Below, piece after piece: positions 1 to 6,290 of a DNA stretch of 6,290 bases. The stretch's first letter is position 1. Each line of letters starts with the position of its first letter. Source of the DNA: Bacteroidota bacterium (GTDB taxonomy: Bacteria; Bacteroidota; Bacteroidia; Chitinophagales; Chitinophagaceae); assembly GCA_947462495.1 (NCBI GenBank), contig CANHOY010000103.1, forward strand, positions 1 through 6,290. Direction: 5' to 3'. Made by a program: the position numbers and the translations under genes. The notes under the pieces are model-generated. The model saw only the letters and a program-made list of their open reading frames with translations. It searched no databases and was not told where the DNA came from.

Positions 1-1571
1 ACTTCTTTTTTCTTGTCTGGATGTATATCATTCCATTCTCCCAAATCAATGGTAACTGCCATACCCGTATTAGACATTGATAAAGTATTTAATTGTGCTT
101 CTCTTAAATGGGCCCATTGACTTTCCACAGGGGAATAATTCATTTCCATAAAACCGGGTAACTGTGCGTATAAAAAAGGAGCATTGGGGGCTTCCCATTT
201 TTTTCTCCAATCGTTTATTAAAGCAGCTTGCAATTTTTCATATTCATACTGGTTACCGATATTTGATTCGCCCTGATACCATAAAAAACCCTTACAGTTA
301 TACTTAATGAGTGGGGCAATCATTGCATTATAAAAGGCGGTTGGTTGGCTTTGTGGATTAAAAGTCACAGCACTGGTATTGACGCTCTTTTTAGGTGGAA
401 AAACTTCTCCTACTTTATATTGCCAATATCCTTTTAAGTCAATCGTATCTTTGTCTGCAAAAAAATAATAGGGCTTATCGGGAACAAAACCACCTTTGCC
501 AGCATTATTCTGAACTTTGATTACCAATAAATTTTTTCCCTCGTGTAATAAACCTGCAGGAATAGTATATCTTCTTTGAGGATATTGGTAGGCGGTGCTT
601 CCTATTGGAATGCCATTTACATATACCATATCAGCATCAACAATTCTGCCTAAAAATAGACGGGCACTTTTGTTGTTCATTATTTTTGGCACTTCTATTT
701 CTTTTCTGTACCAAACAATACCATCTAAATCTTTAATACCTTGATCTTCCCAATAACCAGGAACATTAATCGTGTGCCAGCCTTTAGGTGTGTATTTTAA
801 GTCATACCATTTTTCTATAAGCCCATGATCCTTATTACCAACAACGGCAATAGGCAATACATTCCTATTCAAACCATTAACGTAAGCAGTGTCTTTATTA
901 ATTTGAATTTTATTTTGAATTATTGAAAAGTCTTTAAACCCTTCTTCGCTAATCCAAGTTTCGATGGGGGATCCGCCCACACTGGCATTAATTAATCCAA
1001 TGGGAATATGAAACTTTTCATACACTTTTTTTGCAAAAAAATAGGCCACTGCCGAAAATTGCAAAACATTTTTTGGATTGGCGGACTTCCAGTAACCATA
1101 AGACAAATCGTCTTTAGGTTCTTGCAAGTTTGTAGCAGTAGGTACCCAATAATGTCTTATATCGGGGTAGTTGGCTTTAGCAATCTCATCTTCATATAAT
1201 ACACTATGTAGTTCCATTTGGTGCACCATGTTGGACTGCCCAGCACATACCCATACATCTCCAAATAATATTTCCTTTAAAGTAATTGAGTTAGAAGCTG
1301 CAATAGTAATGGTATAGGGCCCCCCGGCTTTTGTTGGAGGTAAAAGAATATTCCATTTCCCATTTATATCAGTAATTGCTTTGTAAGTTTTATGATTAAA
1401 TTCTACTTTTATTTTTTCATTTTTTGCGGCCCAACCCCAAATTTTAATAGGCTCATCTCTTTGCAAGATCATACTATCTCTAATTAATTTAGGTAAACGC
1501 ACTTGTGTAAAAGCTATAAGGCTACTTAATAATAAAACACAAGTACATAGAATAATTTTCGCTGGTTTCAT
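1..1571 (-). CDS. Secreted SGNH-family acetylesterase (sialate O-acetylesterase / CE20-like), C-terminus cut by window edge
   Basis: This gene runs off the left edge, and 523 codons are visible. Residues 1-22 form a signal peptide (Lys-rich start, hydrophobic LLLSSLIAF, likely cleavage before Gln23; no lipobox), so the enzyme acts in the periplasm or outside. The SGNH esterase blocks are present in order: GQSNM with nucleophile Ser113, GLINASVGGSPIETW (192-206), WYQGESN (431-437) and DIHP with catalytic His517. Between the second and third blocks, residues about 255-362 read as an inserted beta-rich, galactose-binding-like module (WYRKEIEVP, LGRIVDADMVYVNG, GLLHEGKNLLVIKV). From memory, this inserted-module layout matches CE20 acetyl(xylan/xyloglucan) esterases and many proteins annotated as sialate O-acetylesterase. 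The expected role is removing O-acetyl groups from hemicellulose side chains or backbone. The ATG at 1571-1569 overlaps the stop of the GH115 gene (TAATG), which implies translational coupling. Family assignment is strong; the substrate is inferred from the neighbour. Confidence 0.9.
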   Translation of the reverse strand, partial: MKPAKIILCTCVLLLSSLIAFTQVRLPKLIRDSMILQRDEPIKIWGWAAKNEKIKVEFNHKTYKAITDINGKWNILLPPTKAGGPYTITIAASNSITLKEILFGDVWVCAGQSNMVHQMELHSVLYEDEIAKANYPDIRHYWVPTATNLQEPKDDLSYGYWKSANPKNVLQFSAVAYFFAKKVYEKFHIPIGLINASVGGSPIETWISEEGFKDFSIIQNKIQINKDTAYVNGLNRNVLPIAVVGNKDHGLIEKWYDLKYTPKGWHTINVPGYWEDQGIKDLDGIVWYRKEIEVPKIMNNKSARLFLGRIVDADMVYVNGIPIGSTAYQYPQRRYTIPAGLLHEGKNLLVIKVQNNAGKGGFVPDKPYYFFADKDTIDLKGYWQYKVGEVFPPKKSVNTSAVTFNPQSQPTAFYNAMIAPLIKYNCKGFLWYQGESNIGNQYEYEKLQAALINDWRKKWEAPNAPFLYAQLPGFMEMNYSPVESQWAHLREAQLNTLSMSNTGMAVTIDLGEWNDIHPDKKKE

Positions 1572-1573
1572 TA
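1569..1573 (-). other. TAATG stop/start overlap between GH115 and esterase genes
   Basis: Read on the minus strand, positions 1573-1569 are TAATG: the TAA ends the GH115 frame and the ATG opens the esterase frame, sharing one base. Overlaps of this kind usually mean reinitiation by the same ribosomes and fixed stoichiometry of the two products. This also decides the esterase start, because a signal peptide begins exactly there. Confidence 0.85.
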
Positions 1574-4153
1574 TTTTAGATTTATTTTTATGCTGGTTTC
1601 GCTTGGGCCTAAATAACTTTCTTTTAATCCGCCCAAATCTGTAATAATTTTTTGTAAAACAATACCTGAATCTACCATCCAAAATTTAATCACATGCTTT
1701 CCTGCAGTTTTAATATGATGAGCGGTTGTTTTAGTAATAACATTATTCGCCACCCAATTACCCCATGTGGATGCATTGGTTAATCCATCATTGATATTAA
1801 TAATTTGAGGTGCTTCTTCATCAACAGAAATTGCACATTTTAAGCCATCGGTATTTTGAAAGTTTAATGTTGGGGAGAAATAGCTATTTATTTTAATTAA
1901 ACCAGTATCATATGTATAAACTACATATTGCAAATGGGGCGATCTGCTGGAAATAATAGAAGAAGGTGCTGTTACTGGAAACGTAGTTACCCCTGAACTG
2001 TTTCTTCCAATATTGGGTATTGTTTTCCATTTAATTATTGAATTTGTTATTGCATTGGAATAATTTTCTGCATTGATTGATATATATCCATTTTGCTCAA
2101 AAAAAACATGGCCTTTACTATTTTTTGGAATTATTGATTTTGCAGAGATGCTGTTCTCTTTAATCTTTGCAATGGCGGGCCTTATTACCTCAGTATTCAA
2201 ATAGGTTACTTCTGGCATCTTATTTATTTCCGGTTGCTGCCAATAAGTATATCCTATATGTGTTTGATCCATCATGTGATTCCATTTGCCCTTGGCAATT
2301 TGATGATATTCGACAGAAATTAAGGAATCTTTTTTGTAAAGTTGTTTTGCGAGATCAGCTAATTGATTGGTATTTGACTGAAAGTTTTTTGCAGCCAATT
2401 TATTTTTTTCGACAGTTGTATATAACTGTATAAGTGTATTTAATGCTTTTACTGGATGTAGTACTAATTCAAAATAGGCGTCTTTGTATTCAGCCCCAAT
2501 TTTTAAATTTACATTTTCGGCGTCCACTAGTAATTTTTGAAAATCATTGGTAAGGTTAAGAGCTTCATTATAATTTTGTAAACTATAGGTTGTTGAATTA
2601 ATTAACTCTGGTTTTTTTCTAGCGCTTAGTTGTGAATACCTTTCAATGATGTGGCCGATTTCTTTCGCATAAGTATTACCGAATTGTTCTTTCGCCCATA
2701 GTGTGTAATAATTCATTATATTATCTTCATTCCATTTCTTAGTATCCCAAGCATAATCTAAAAAGAAACTAATGGGAAATTCCATAGGTTTCAAATCGCC
2801 GACATTTACAATCCATATTTTATCTACCCCATATTCATATGCCAAATGCATTTGCTCCCAAACACGTGAAATATTATTGGTATTTAGCCACTTGTAATTT
2901 CGAGGATCGCCCACGTAATCAAAATGGTAATAAATTCCATACCCCCCTGCTCTTTTTGGATCTCCTAATTTTGGTAGTTTTCGAATATTGCCCCAGTTGT
3001 CATCACATAATAATAAAGTGATATCATCAGGAACCCGCATCCCTTTATCATAATAGTCTTGTACTTCTTTGTATAATGCCCAAAGTTGTGGTTGTTTTTC
3101 AGCTGGCTGATGCGTTATCTCTTCTATAATTTTTCTTTGATCAGCTACTATTTTTTCTAAAAGAGAAATGGCAGTGCCTTGAGTCATTGGTTCATCACCA
3201 TCGCCACGCATCCCTATAGTAACAATACTTTCGTGTGTTCCCATATTTTGAATTCCTTTTTTCCAGAAGCTTCGTAATACTGAGTCATTATTGTTGTAAT
3301 TCCACGAGCCACTCCCGTATTTTTTCCATTCTTGTTGCGCACGTAACATAGGTTCATGATGAGATGTTCCCATAACAATTCCATATTGATCCGCTAAAAT
3401 AGGGTTTGCTTTATCATCATCATTAAATGCATTCCCCCACATAGCAGGCCATAAATAGTTGGCTTTTAATCTTAGGAGTAATTCAAACATCTTTTCATAA
3501 ACAAGATGATTAAAGCCACCAAATTTCTCTCTAGTCCATCCTGCAAAGGCAGGGGCTTCATCATTAATAAAAATCCCACGATATTTTACAGAAGGTGAAT
3601 TATAATTATAAACCCCATTAGATATAAAAATCTCTTTTTTCTTTTTTGAAGGAACGTCGGCCCACCAATACCAAGGCGAAACACCAATTTGTTTAGATAC
3701 TTCAAATACTGCATACGCTGTACCTCTTTTATCACTTCCGGTTATGATTAATGCAGAGTGAATATCTTTTGTAAGATTTTGTATTGTTGAAATTTGAAAA
3801 GCCTCCCATTTATTTATTAATGGCTCTATATTTATTTTTTTGGAAGCAACTAAATTTCGAATAGTTATTGATTTTTGAATACTGCCTATAATAATTAGAT
3901 TATTTTTAGCAATACTTAGGTCATGAATAATGATTGGCTTTTTTGAAGTAACTAATTCAATATCTTGTTGTAAGAATTCTGCAGACTTTTGAATTAACCA
4001 ATCGTCAGAAGAATCGGTATAGATATAAGTAAGTTGGGCTTTGGTTGAAATTGGAGTACTATTCGCCAATGAATGATCGATAATGGTTATTTGTGAAAAT
4101 ACTGGGAGATTCAATAATGTTATTAGCGTAAGTAAAAAGCAAATATGTTTCAT
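1571..4153 (-). CDS. GH115 alpha-glucuronidase (xylan alpha-1,2-glucuronosidase family), secreted
   Basis: This 860-residue protein has the usual length for glycoside hydrolase family 115, inverting enzymes that cleave (4-O-methyl-)glucuronic acid from xylan or related glycans. Residues 1-20 are a type I signal peptide ending VFS before Gln21, with no lipobox Cys. Residues about 22-185 form the N-terminal alpha/beta domain. About 188-480 form the barrel, with YRGIFINDE (191-199 region), NYLWPAMWGNAF (232-243), GTSHHEPM (262-269), MRGDGDEPM (315-323), CDDNWGNIRKLP (383-394) and HFDYVGDPRNYKW (410-422). About 480-670 is helical, and about 680-860 is a C-terminal beta domain. Asp320, Glu363, Asp384, Asn386 and Asn450 sit at a constant offset of 12 from active-site residues I recall for BtGH115A (332, 375, 396, 398, 462), so the site looks intact. 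This was judged by eye, not by alignment. The start lies 32 nt after the SDR stop, and the stop overlaps the next ATG. The exact glycan is unknown. Confidence 0.95.
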   Translation of the reverse strand: MKHICFLLTLITLLNLPVFSQITIIDHSLANSTPISTKAQLTYIYTDSSDDWLIQKSAEFLQQDIELVTSKKPIIIHDLSIAKNNLIIIGSIQKSITIRNLVASKKINIEPLINKWEAFQISTIQNLTKDIHSALIITGSDKRGTAYAVFEVSKQIGVSPWYWWADVPSKKKKEIFISNGVYNYNSPSVKYRGIFINDEAPAFAGWTREKFGGFNHLVYEKMFELLLRLKANYLWPAMWGNAFNDDDKANPILADQYGIVMGTSHHEPMLRAQQEWKKYGSGSWNYNNNDSVLRSFWKKGIQNMGTHESIVTIGMRGDGDEPMTQGTAISLLEKIVADQRKIIEEITHQPAEKQPQLWALYKEVQDYYDKGMRVPDDITLLLCDDNWGNIRKLPKLGDPKRAGGYGIYYHFDYVGDPRNYKWLNTNNISRVWEQMHLAYEYGVDKIWIVNVGDLKPMEFPISFFLDYAWDTKKWNEDNIMNYYTLWAKEQFGNTYAKEIGHIIERYSQLSARKKPELINSTTYSLQNYNEALNLTNDFQKLLVDAENVNLKIGAEYKDAYFELVLHPVKALNTLIQLYTTVEKNKLAAKNFQSNTNQLADLAKQLYKKDSLISVEYHQIAKGKWNHMMDQTHIGYTYWQQPEINKMPEVTYLNTEVIRPAIAKIKENSISAKSIIPKNSKGHVFFEQNGYISINAENYSNAITNSIIKWKTIPNIGRNSSGVTTFPVTAPSSIISSRSPHLQYVVYTYDTGLIKINSYFSPTLNFQNTDGLKCAISVDEEAPQIININDGLTNASTWGNWVANNVITKTTAHHIKTAGKHVIKFWMVDSGIVLQKIITDLGGLKESYLGPSETSIKINLK

Positions 4154-4185
4154 TTTTAAATTTTAATTAATGAAGATTTAAATTT
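4154..4185 (-). other. Short A/T-rich SDR-GH115 spacer
   Basis: The 32 nt between the SDR stop and the GH115 ATG are almost entirely A and T. They contain no GC-rich hairpin that could act as a terminator and no evident Shine-Dalgarno sequence. Co-transcription of the two genes is therefore the simplest reading, although an internal promoter cannot be excluded. Confidence 0.5.
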
Positions 4186-4932
4186 TTAAAAACCAATGGA
4201 ATTACCTCCATCCACTGGGAGAATCACGCCTGTAATATATTTTGCTGATTCACTAGAGAGGTAATAAGCAGCATCGGCAACATCTAATGGATTGCCTAAA
4301 TGCCCCATTGGAGTTCGCCCAATGACTTTCTTTTTTCGCTCTGGGTCATTATTTAATGCTTTAGCACTCATTGCAGTTTCAATAAAACCAGGGGCAATGC
4401 AATTCACTCTTATTCCTGCTGGAGAAAGTTCGACTGCCATGGCTCTTGTCATTCCTTCAATGGCCGATTTTGATGCAGTATAGGCAATGACTTTAGGAAT
4501 TCCATATTGTGATGCCATAGAACTAATGTTGATAATAGCACCACCAGAGTTTTTAAGCATTACTTTAACTACTTCTCTAGCTATAGAAAATACAGAAGCA
4601 ACATTAGTGTGCAGTATACTTTGAAAATCTTCATCAGTCACTTCTGTAAAATCTTTTTTTAAATTGATGCCAGCATTATTCACTAGAATATCTATTTTAC
4701 CAAATTTTGATTCAATTTCTTTAATGAGGGTTGGAATGGATTCCAGGTTATTTAAGTCAAAGGCAAATGGGAAACATAATTCTCCCAATGATTCTTTTGC
4801 ACTTTTTAATTTATCGGCATCTCTTCCAATAATGATACAGGTAATATTTTCTTTTACAAATTTTTGAGCTATGGCTAACCCAATACCAGATGCGCCTCCT
4901 GTTACAACTGCAATTTTTTGTTCTGTCTTCAT
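4186..4932 (-). CDS. SDR-family NAD(P)-dependent oxidoreductase (classical, FabG-like)
   Basis: This is a 248-residue cytosolic classical short-chain dehydrogenase/reductase of normal length with a complete Rossmann fold and active site. The cofactor motif TGGASGIG is at 11-18, and GRD at 36-38 follows the second strand; Arg37 makes NADP(H) possible but does not settle it. NNAG is at 85-88, the structural Asn at 110, catalytic Ser138 in NISS, and Tyr151 and Lys155 in YTASK. The Pro-Gly turn is at 181-182, and the C-terminal VDGG is at 240-243. Family members reduce or oxidise ketones and alcohols, including 3-oxoacyl-ACP and sugars or sugar acids. It is the first gene of the apparent SDR-GH115-esterase operon (32 nt spacer to GH115), so a sugar or uronate-derived substrate is plausible. 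That is inference from context, and a fatty-acid or general role is not excluded. The start has no clear Shine-Dalgarno sequence. Confidence 0.9.
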   Translation of the reverse strand: MKTEQKIAVVTGGASGIGLAIAQKFVKENITCIIIGRDADKLKSAKESLGELCFPFAFDLNNLESIPTLIKEIESKFGKIDILVNNAGINLKKDFTEVTDEDFQSILHTNVASVFSIAREVVKVMLKNSGGAIINISSMASQYGIPKVIAYTASKSAIEGMTRAMAVELSPAGIRVNCIAPGFIETAMSAKALNNDPERKKKVIGRTPMGHLGNPLDVADAAYYLSSESAKYITGVILPVDGGNSIGF

Positions 4933-5134
4933 TTTATCGAGTATTTATAATGGAAAAGGCTAGTGTACTAATTAATACTCTTGCCAAAATTTTCCTTGTG
5001 ATTCATGTAGCTTGGACGATGAATTTACGTTCATTGATATTATGCTTGAAAATACCACTTTGTTCTGATTTCTGATCAATGATTTTGATTTGAACATTAA
5101 ATATATTTCCTATTTGAGTATTAGAAATAGATAC
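4933..5134 (-). promoter_or_regulatory. Leader/promoter region upstream of the SDR-GH115-esterase unit
   Basis: About 200 nt lie between the terminator of the preceding unit and the SDR ATG, so the operon promoter should be here. I found no convincing Bacteroidota promoter (TAnnTTTG with an upstream TTG). The nearest candidate is an AAnnTTTG-like element in minus-strand AAATTTTGG around 4984-4992. An imperfect 14-bp palindrome (GTACTAATTAATAC, one mismatched pair) lies at 4965-4978, about 33-46 bp before the ATG, and could be an operator, but it is A/T-rich and may be chance. No riboswitch or tRNA-like fold was recognised. Confidence 0.4.
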
Positions 5135-5168
5135 AAAAAAACCACTCACCTTTAAAAAGTAAGTGGTT
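5135..5168 (-). terminator. Rho-independent terminator of the CBS/small-membrane-protein unit
   Basis: On the minus strand, AACCACTTAC (5168-5159) pairs with GTGAGTGGTT (5149-5140) over 10 positions. The single imperfection is a U-G wobble, and the loop is 9 nt (5158-5150). The 3' arm runs straight into more T (5139-5135), giving a tract of seven T. On the plus strand the wobble becomes a C-A mismatch and no U tract follows the hairpin, so the orientation is clearly minus. It lies 39 nt past the stop of the small membrane protein gene and separates that unit from the SDR operon. Confidence 0.88.
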
Positions 5169-5207
5169 GATTTTCAAACCTTAAACGAAATAGGGAGTAG
5201 CCTATAG

Positions 5208-5375
5208 CTATAAAAACTCTTCCGCTTCGATGTCTTTAATTGCATCTGTTGAATGAGGGTAGGTTTGATTCATTTCTTCTTCATATTGTTTTTCATCTTT
5301 CCTATTCAATTTAACTAAAATGGCAATAAATAAGATTGCGAATAATATAATAATGCAAATAGTTAACCAATGCAT
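5208..5375 (-). CDS. 55-residue single-pass membrane protein, unknown function
   Basis: I do not recognise this gene. It encodes 55 residues from an ATG at 5375 to a TAG at 5210-5208. Residues 3-22 are one continuous hydrophobic segment (LTICIIILFAILFIAILV), followed by KLNRK. The positive-inside rule therefore places the C-terminal tail in the cytoplasm. That tail (28-55) is hydrophilic and acidic (DEKQYEEEM, DIEAEEFL). It could be read as an uncleaved signal anchor; no Cys lipobox is present. It begins 18 nt after the CBS gene stop and is followed by a strong terminator, so it is very likely the last gene of a two-gene operon. Its position between a real gene and a terminator, and its coherent membrane plus charged-tail design, argue that it is genuine. 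A role as membrane anchor or partner for the CBS protein is speculation. Confidence 0.75.
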   Translation of the reverse strand: MHWLTICIIILFAILFIAILVKLNRKDEKQYEEEMNQTYPHSTDAIKDIEAEEFL

Positions 5376-5393
5376 AAAAATGAATTTAGAGTA

Positions 5394-5819
5394 TTACGCA
5401 TAATTATATTCGGGCTCAATTACAAACTGAATATTTGAATTTTGAATTTCTTTTACTAAATCATGCATGGTGATAATACCACAAAAAGAAAAGTTGTCAA
5501 AAACAGGGAGATAAATCACATTGTGAATGATTAAAGTATTTAAACAAGTTTCAATAGTGTCGTCATAATTAACAATTGGTAAACCATTAATCATAATTTC
5601 TTTTGCTTTTATATTTTTAGTGTTTTCACCATTTGAAATGAACGATTTTACACAAGCACTTTCCGTTAAAATTCCATAATAATTATTATCCTCTATTACG
5701 ATTACAAAATCTAAGTCTTTCTCTCCCATTAGTTCTAGAGCATCCAATACACTGTCATTGGGTTTAATGGTATTAAAATGGTAAGGCTTTATTTCAAGTA
5801 GATGATGTGCTTTTTTCAT
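5394..5819 (-). CDS. Stand-alone tandem CBS-domain protein
   Basis: This 141-residue protein consists of almost nothing but two CBS motifs: the first at about 7-62 (IKPNDSVLDALELM, then DFVIVIEDNNYYGILTES) and the second at about 72-127 (KEIMINGLPIVNYDDTIE, then YLPVFDNFSFCGIITMHDLV). A CBS pair normally folds into a Bateman module that binds adenosine nucleotides or related ligands and regulates a partner. No enzyme, transporter or DNA-binding domain is attached here, so it must act in trans or have a sensing role not visible from sequence. It has no signal peptide or membrane segment and should be cytosolic. The gene for a 55-residue membrane protein follows after 18 nt and probably shares its transcript. 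The start at 5819 opens directly into the first CBS motif and has no clear Shine-Dalgarno sequence. Confidence 0.9.
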   Translation of the reverse strand: MKKAHHLLEIKPYHFNTIKPNDSVLDALELMGEKDLDFVIVIEDNNYYGILTESACVKSFISNGENTKNIKAKEIMINGLPIVNYDDTIETCLNTLIIHNVIYLPVFDNFSFCGIITMHDLVKEIQNSNIQFVIEPEYNYA

Positions 5820-6031
5820 AATTGCTTTATTTTGAATAGCTAAATTAAATATTGTATGGGTTATTTATAATGATAAATATCAGTAGATACCTATGATTAT
5901 AATCAGAATTAATTTAAATCAGATCGTTCAATTATGCTTAGTGTCCAATAAGGAAGCTAAATGTTAAAGAAATATATAAAATAGTAAATGGAATTCAATT
6001 ATAGGATGATTTAGAAGGATGGAATTTTATG
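5820..6031 (-). promoter_or_regulatory. Intergenic region upstream of the CBS gene
   Basis: These 212 nt are strongly A/T-rich, and I see no gene in them. They should hold the end of the upstream transcript and the promoter for the CBS unit, but no convincing terminator or TAnnTTTG-type promoter was found. A perfect 7-bp inverted repeat with a 4-bp spacer (TATTTAT / ATAAATA, 5862-5879) lies 43-60 bp before the CBS ATG and might be an operator. Being pure A/T, it could equally be chance. Confidence 0.35.
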
Positions 6032-6290
6032 TTAAAAATTCAATTCTTTTAACGAAACACCAAATAATTTCTGAGTAATCGCCTCTAATTCTTTAGTATC
6101 TCCTTTAAGGTGAATGGATCTATGAATATGTGTTTGGCTAACACCCGGTGCTAAGGACATCGCAGGGGAGGAGCTTTCTAATTCATAAAATTTACCCATT
6201 TGTTTATCATTGATAGGCCCGTCAGAATAGGCATTCATCGCATCTCCGTTAAATGGATTCAATTGCTTTTCCCACAATGAATTTACATAA
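6032..6290 (-). CDS. C-terminal fragment of a DUF6786-like protein
   Basis: Only the last 85 residues are inside the window. The frame stays open to the right edge (YVNSLWEKQLNPFNGD...), so the TTG at 6277 is not a credible start and the gene is cut by the window. Recognisable stretches are NSLWEKQ, NAYSDGP, GKFYELESSSPAMSL, a histidine-rich TQTHIHR-like block (here SQTHIHRSIH) and a final LFGVSLKEL. From memory, the pattern of an NSLWE motif, a YNDGP-like motif, then FYELESSSPA and a THxHR block, is the C-terminal signature of DUF6786, a family of unknown function common in Bacteroidota. This is recall, not a search. The stop at 6034-6032 is followed by about 210 nt without a gene. No function is claimed. 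Confidence 0.6.
   Translation of the reverse strand, partial: YVNSLWEKQLNPFNGDAMNAYSDGPINDKQMGKFYELESSSPAMSLAPGVSQTHIHRSIHLKGDTKELEAITQKLFGVSLKELNF

Noticed and set aside
1008..1199. Plus-strand 63-codon ORF
   Set aside because: It lies antisense within the SGNH esterase between the GQSNM and GLINASVGGSP blocks, and its composition reflects the coding strand opposite.
2167..3021. Plus-strand ORFs at 2167-2433 and 2839-3021
   Set aside because: Both lie antisense inside the intact GH115 frame, with no domain or start support. They are frame shadows.
4292..4867. Plus-strand ORFs at 4292-4483 and 4664-4867
   Set aside because: Both are antisense to the SDR gene, whose motifs are complete. They are frame shadows.
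4950..5075. Plus-strand ORF of 41 codons starting at the ATG at 4950, encoding a fairly hydrophobic peptide, divergent from the SDR gene
   Set aside because: It lies wholly in the SDR leader, its longer in-frame version overlaps the SDR coding start on the opposite strand, and it has no clear start signal. The predicted peptide shows no clean membrane-protein pattern, and every other gene here is on the minus strand.
5820..5840. Plus-strand TATTTTG as a Bacteroidota promoter element
   Set aside because: It is one base short of TAnnTTTG spacing, lies on the strand with no gene to drive, and falls directly at the CBS gene start.
6022..6041. Hairpin GAATTTT / AAAATTC with a 6-nt loop over the stop codon of the DUF6786-like gene
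   Set aside because: The stem is almost all A-T, it overlaps the stop codon, and no U tract follows on the minus strand, so it is not a convincing terminator.
6275..6277. TTG as the start codon of an 81-residue protein
   Set aside because: The frame remains open upstream to the window edge and continues the conserved motif (YVNSLWEKQ), so this is an internal Leu codon of a larger protein.

Overview
This AT-rich window (roughly one third G+C by eye) looks like a Bacteroidota chromosome, plausibly Chitinophagaceae or a relative. The support is the gene content (a GH115 alpha-glucuronidase, a CE20-like acetylesterase and a DUF6786-like protein), signal peptides ending just before Gln, and A/T-rich translation starts with no clear Shine-Dalgarno sequence. 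This taxonomic placement is inference. All six supported genes lie on the minus strand, so transcription runs from right to left.

From right to left: (i) 6290-6032 holds the C-terminal 85 residues of a protein that continues past the right edge, resembling DUF6786. (ii) 6031-5820 is an A/T-rich intergenic region. (iii) 5819-5208 is a two-gene unit: a stand-alone two-CBS-domain protein, then, 18 nt later, a 55-residue single-pass membrane protein. A clear intrinsic terminator at 5168-5135 closes this unit. (iv) 5134-4933 is a non-coding leader of about 200 nt. (v) 4932 to beyond position 1 is a probable operon: a cytosolic SDR oxidoreductase, a secreted GH115 alpha-glucuronidase, and a secreted SGNH-type (sialate O-acetylesterase / CE20-like) esterase cut by the left edge. 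The last two genes share a TAATG stop/start overlap.

The functional centre is the GH115-esterase pair. GH115 enzymes remove (4-O-methyl-)glucuronic acid from xylan or other glycans. SGNH esterases with an inserted beta-rich module remove acetyl groups from hemicellulose. Tight translational coupling suggests that the two strip a decorated, acetylated glucuronoxylan-like backbone together outside the cytoplasm. The SDR may handle a released sugar or sugar acid in the cytoplasm, but its substrate cannot be read from sequence. No SusC/SusD pair, regulator, mobile element, CRISPR array, tRNA or rRNA is visible. I see no wholly new system. The least described item is the small membrane protein paired with the CBS protein.
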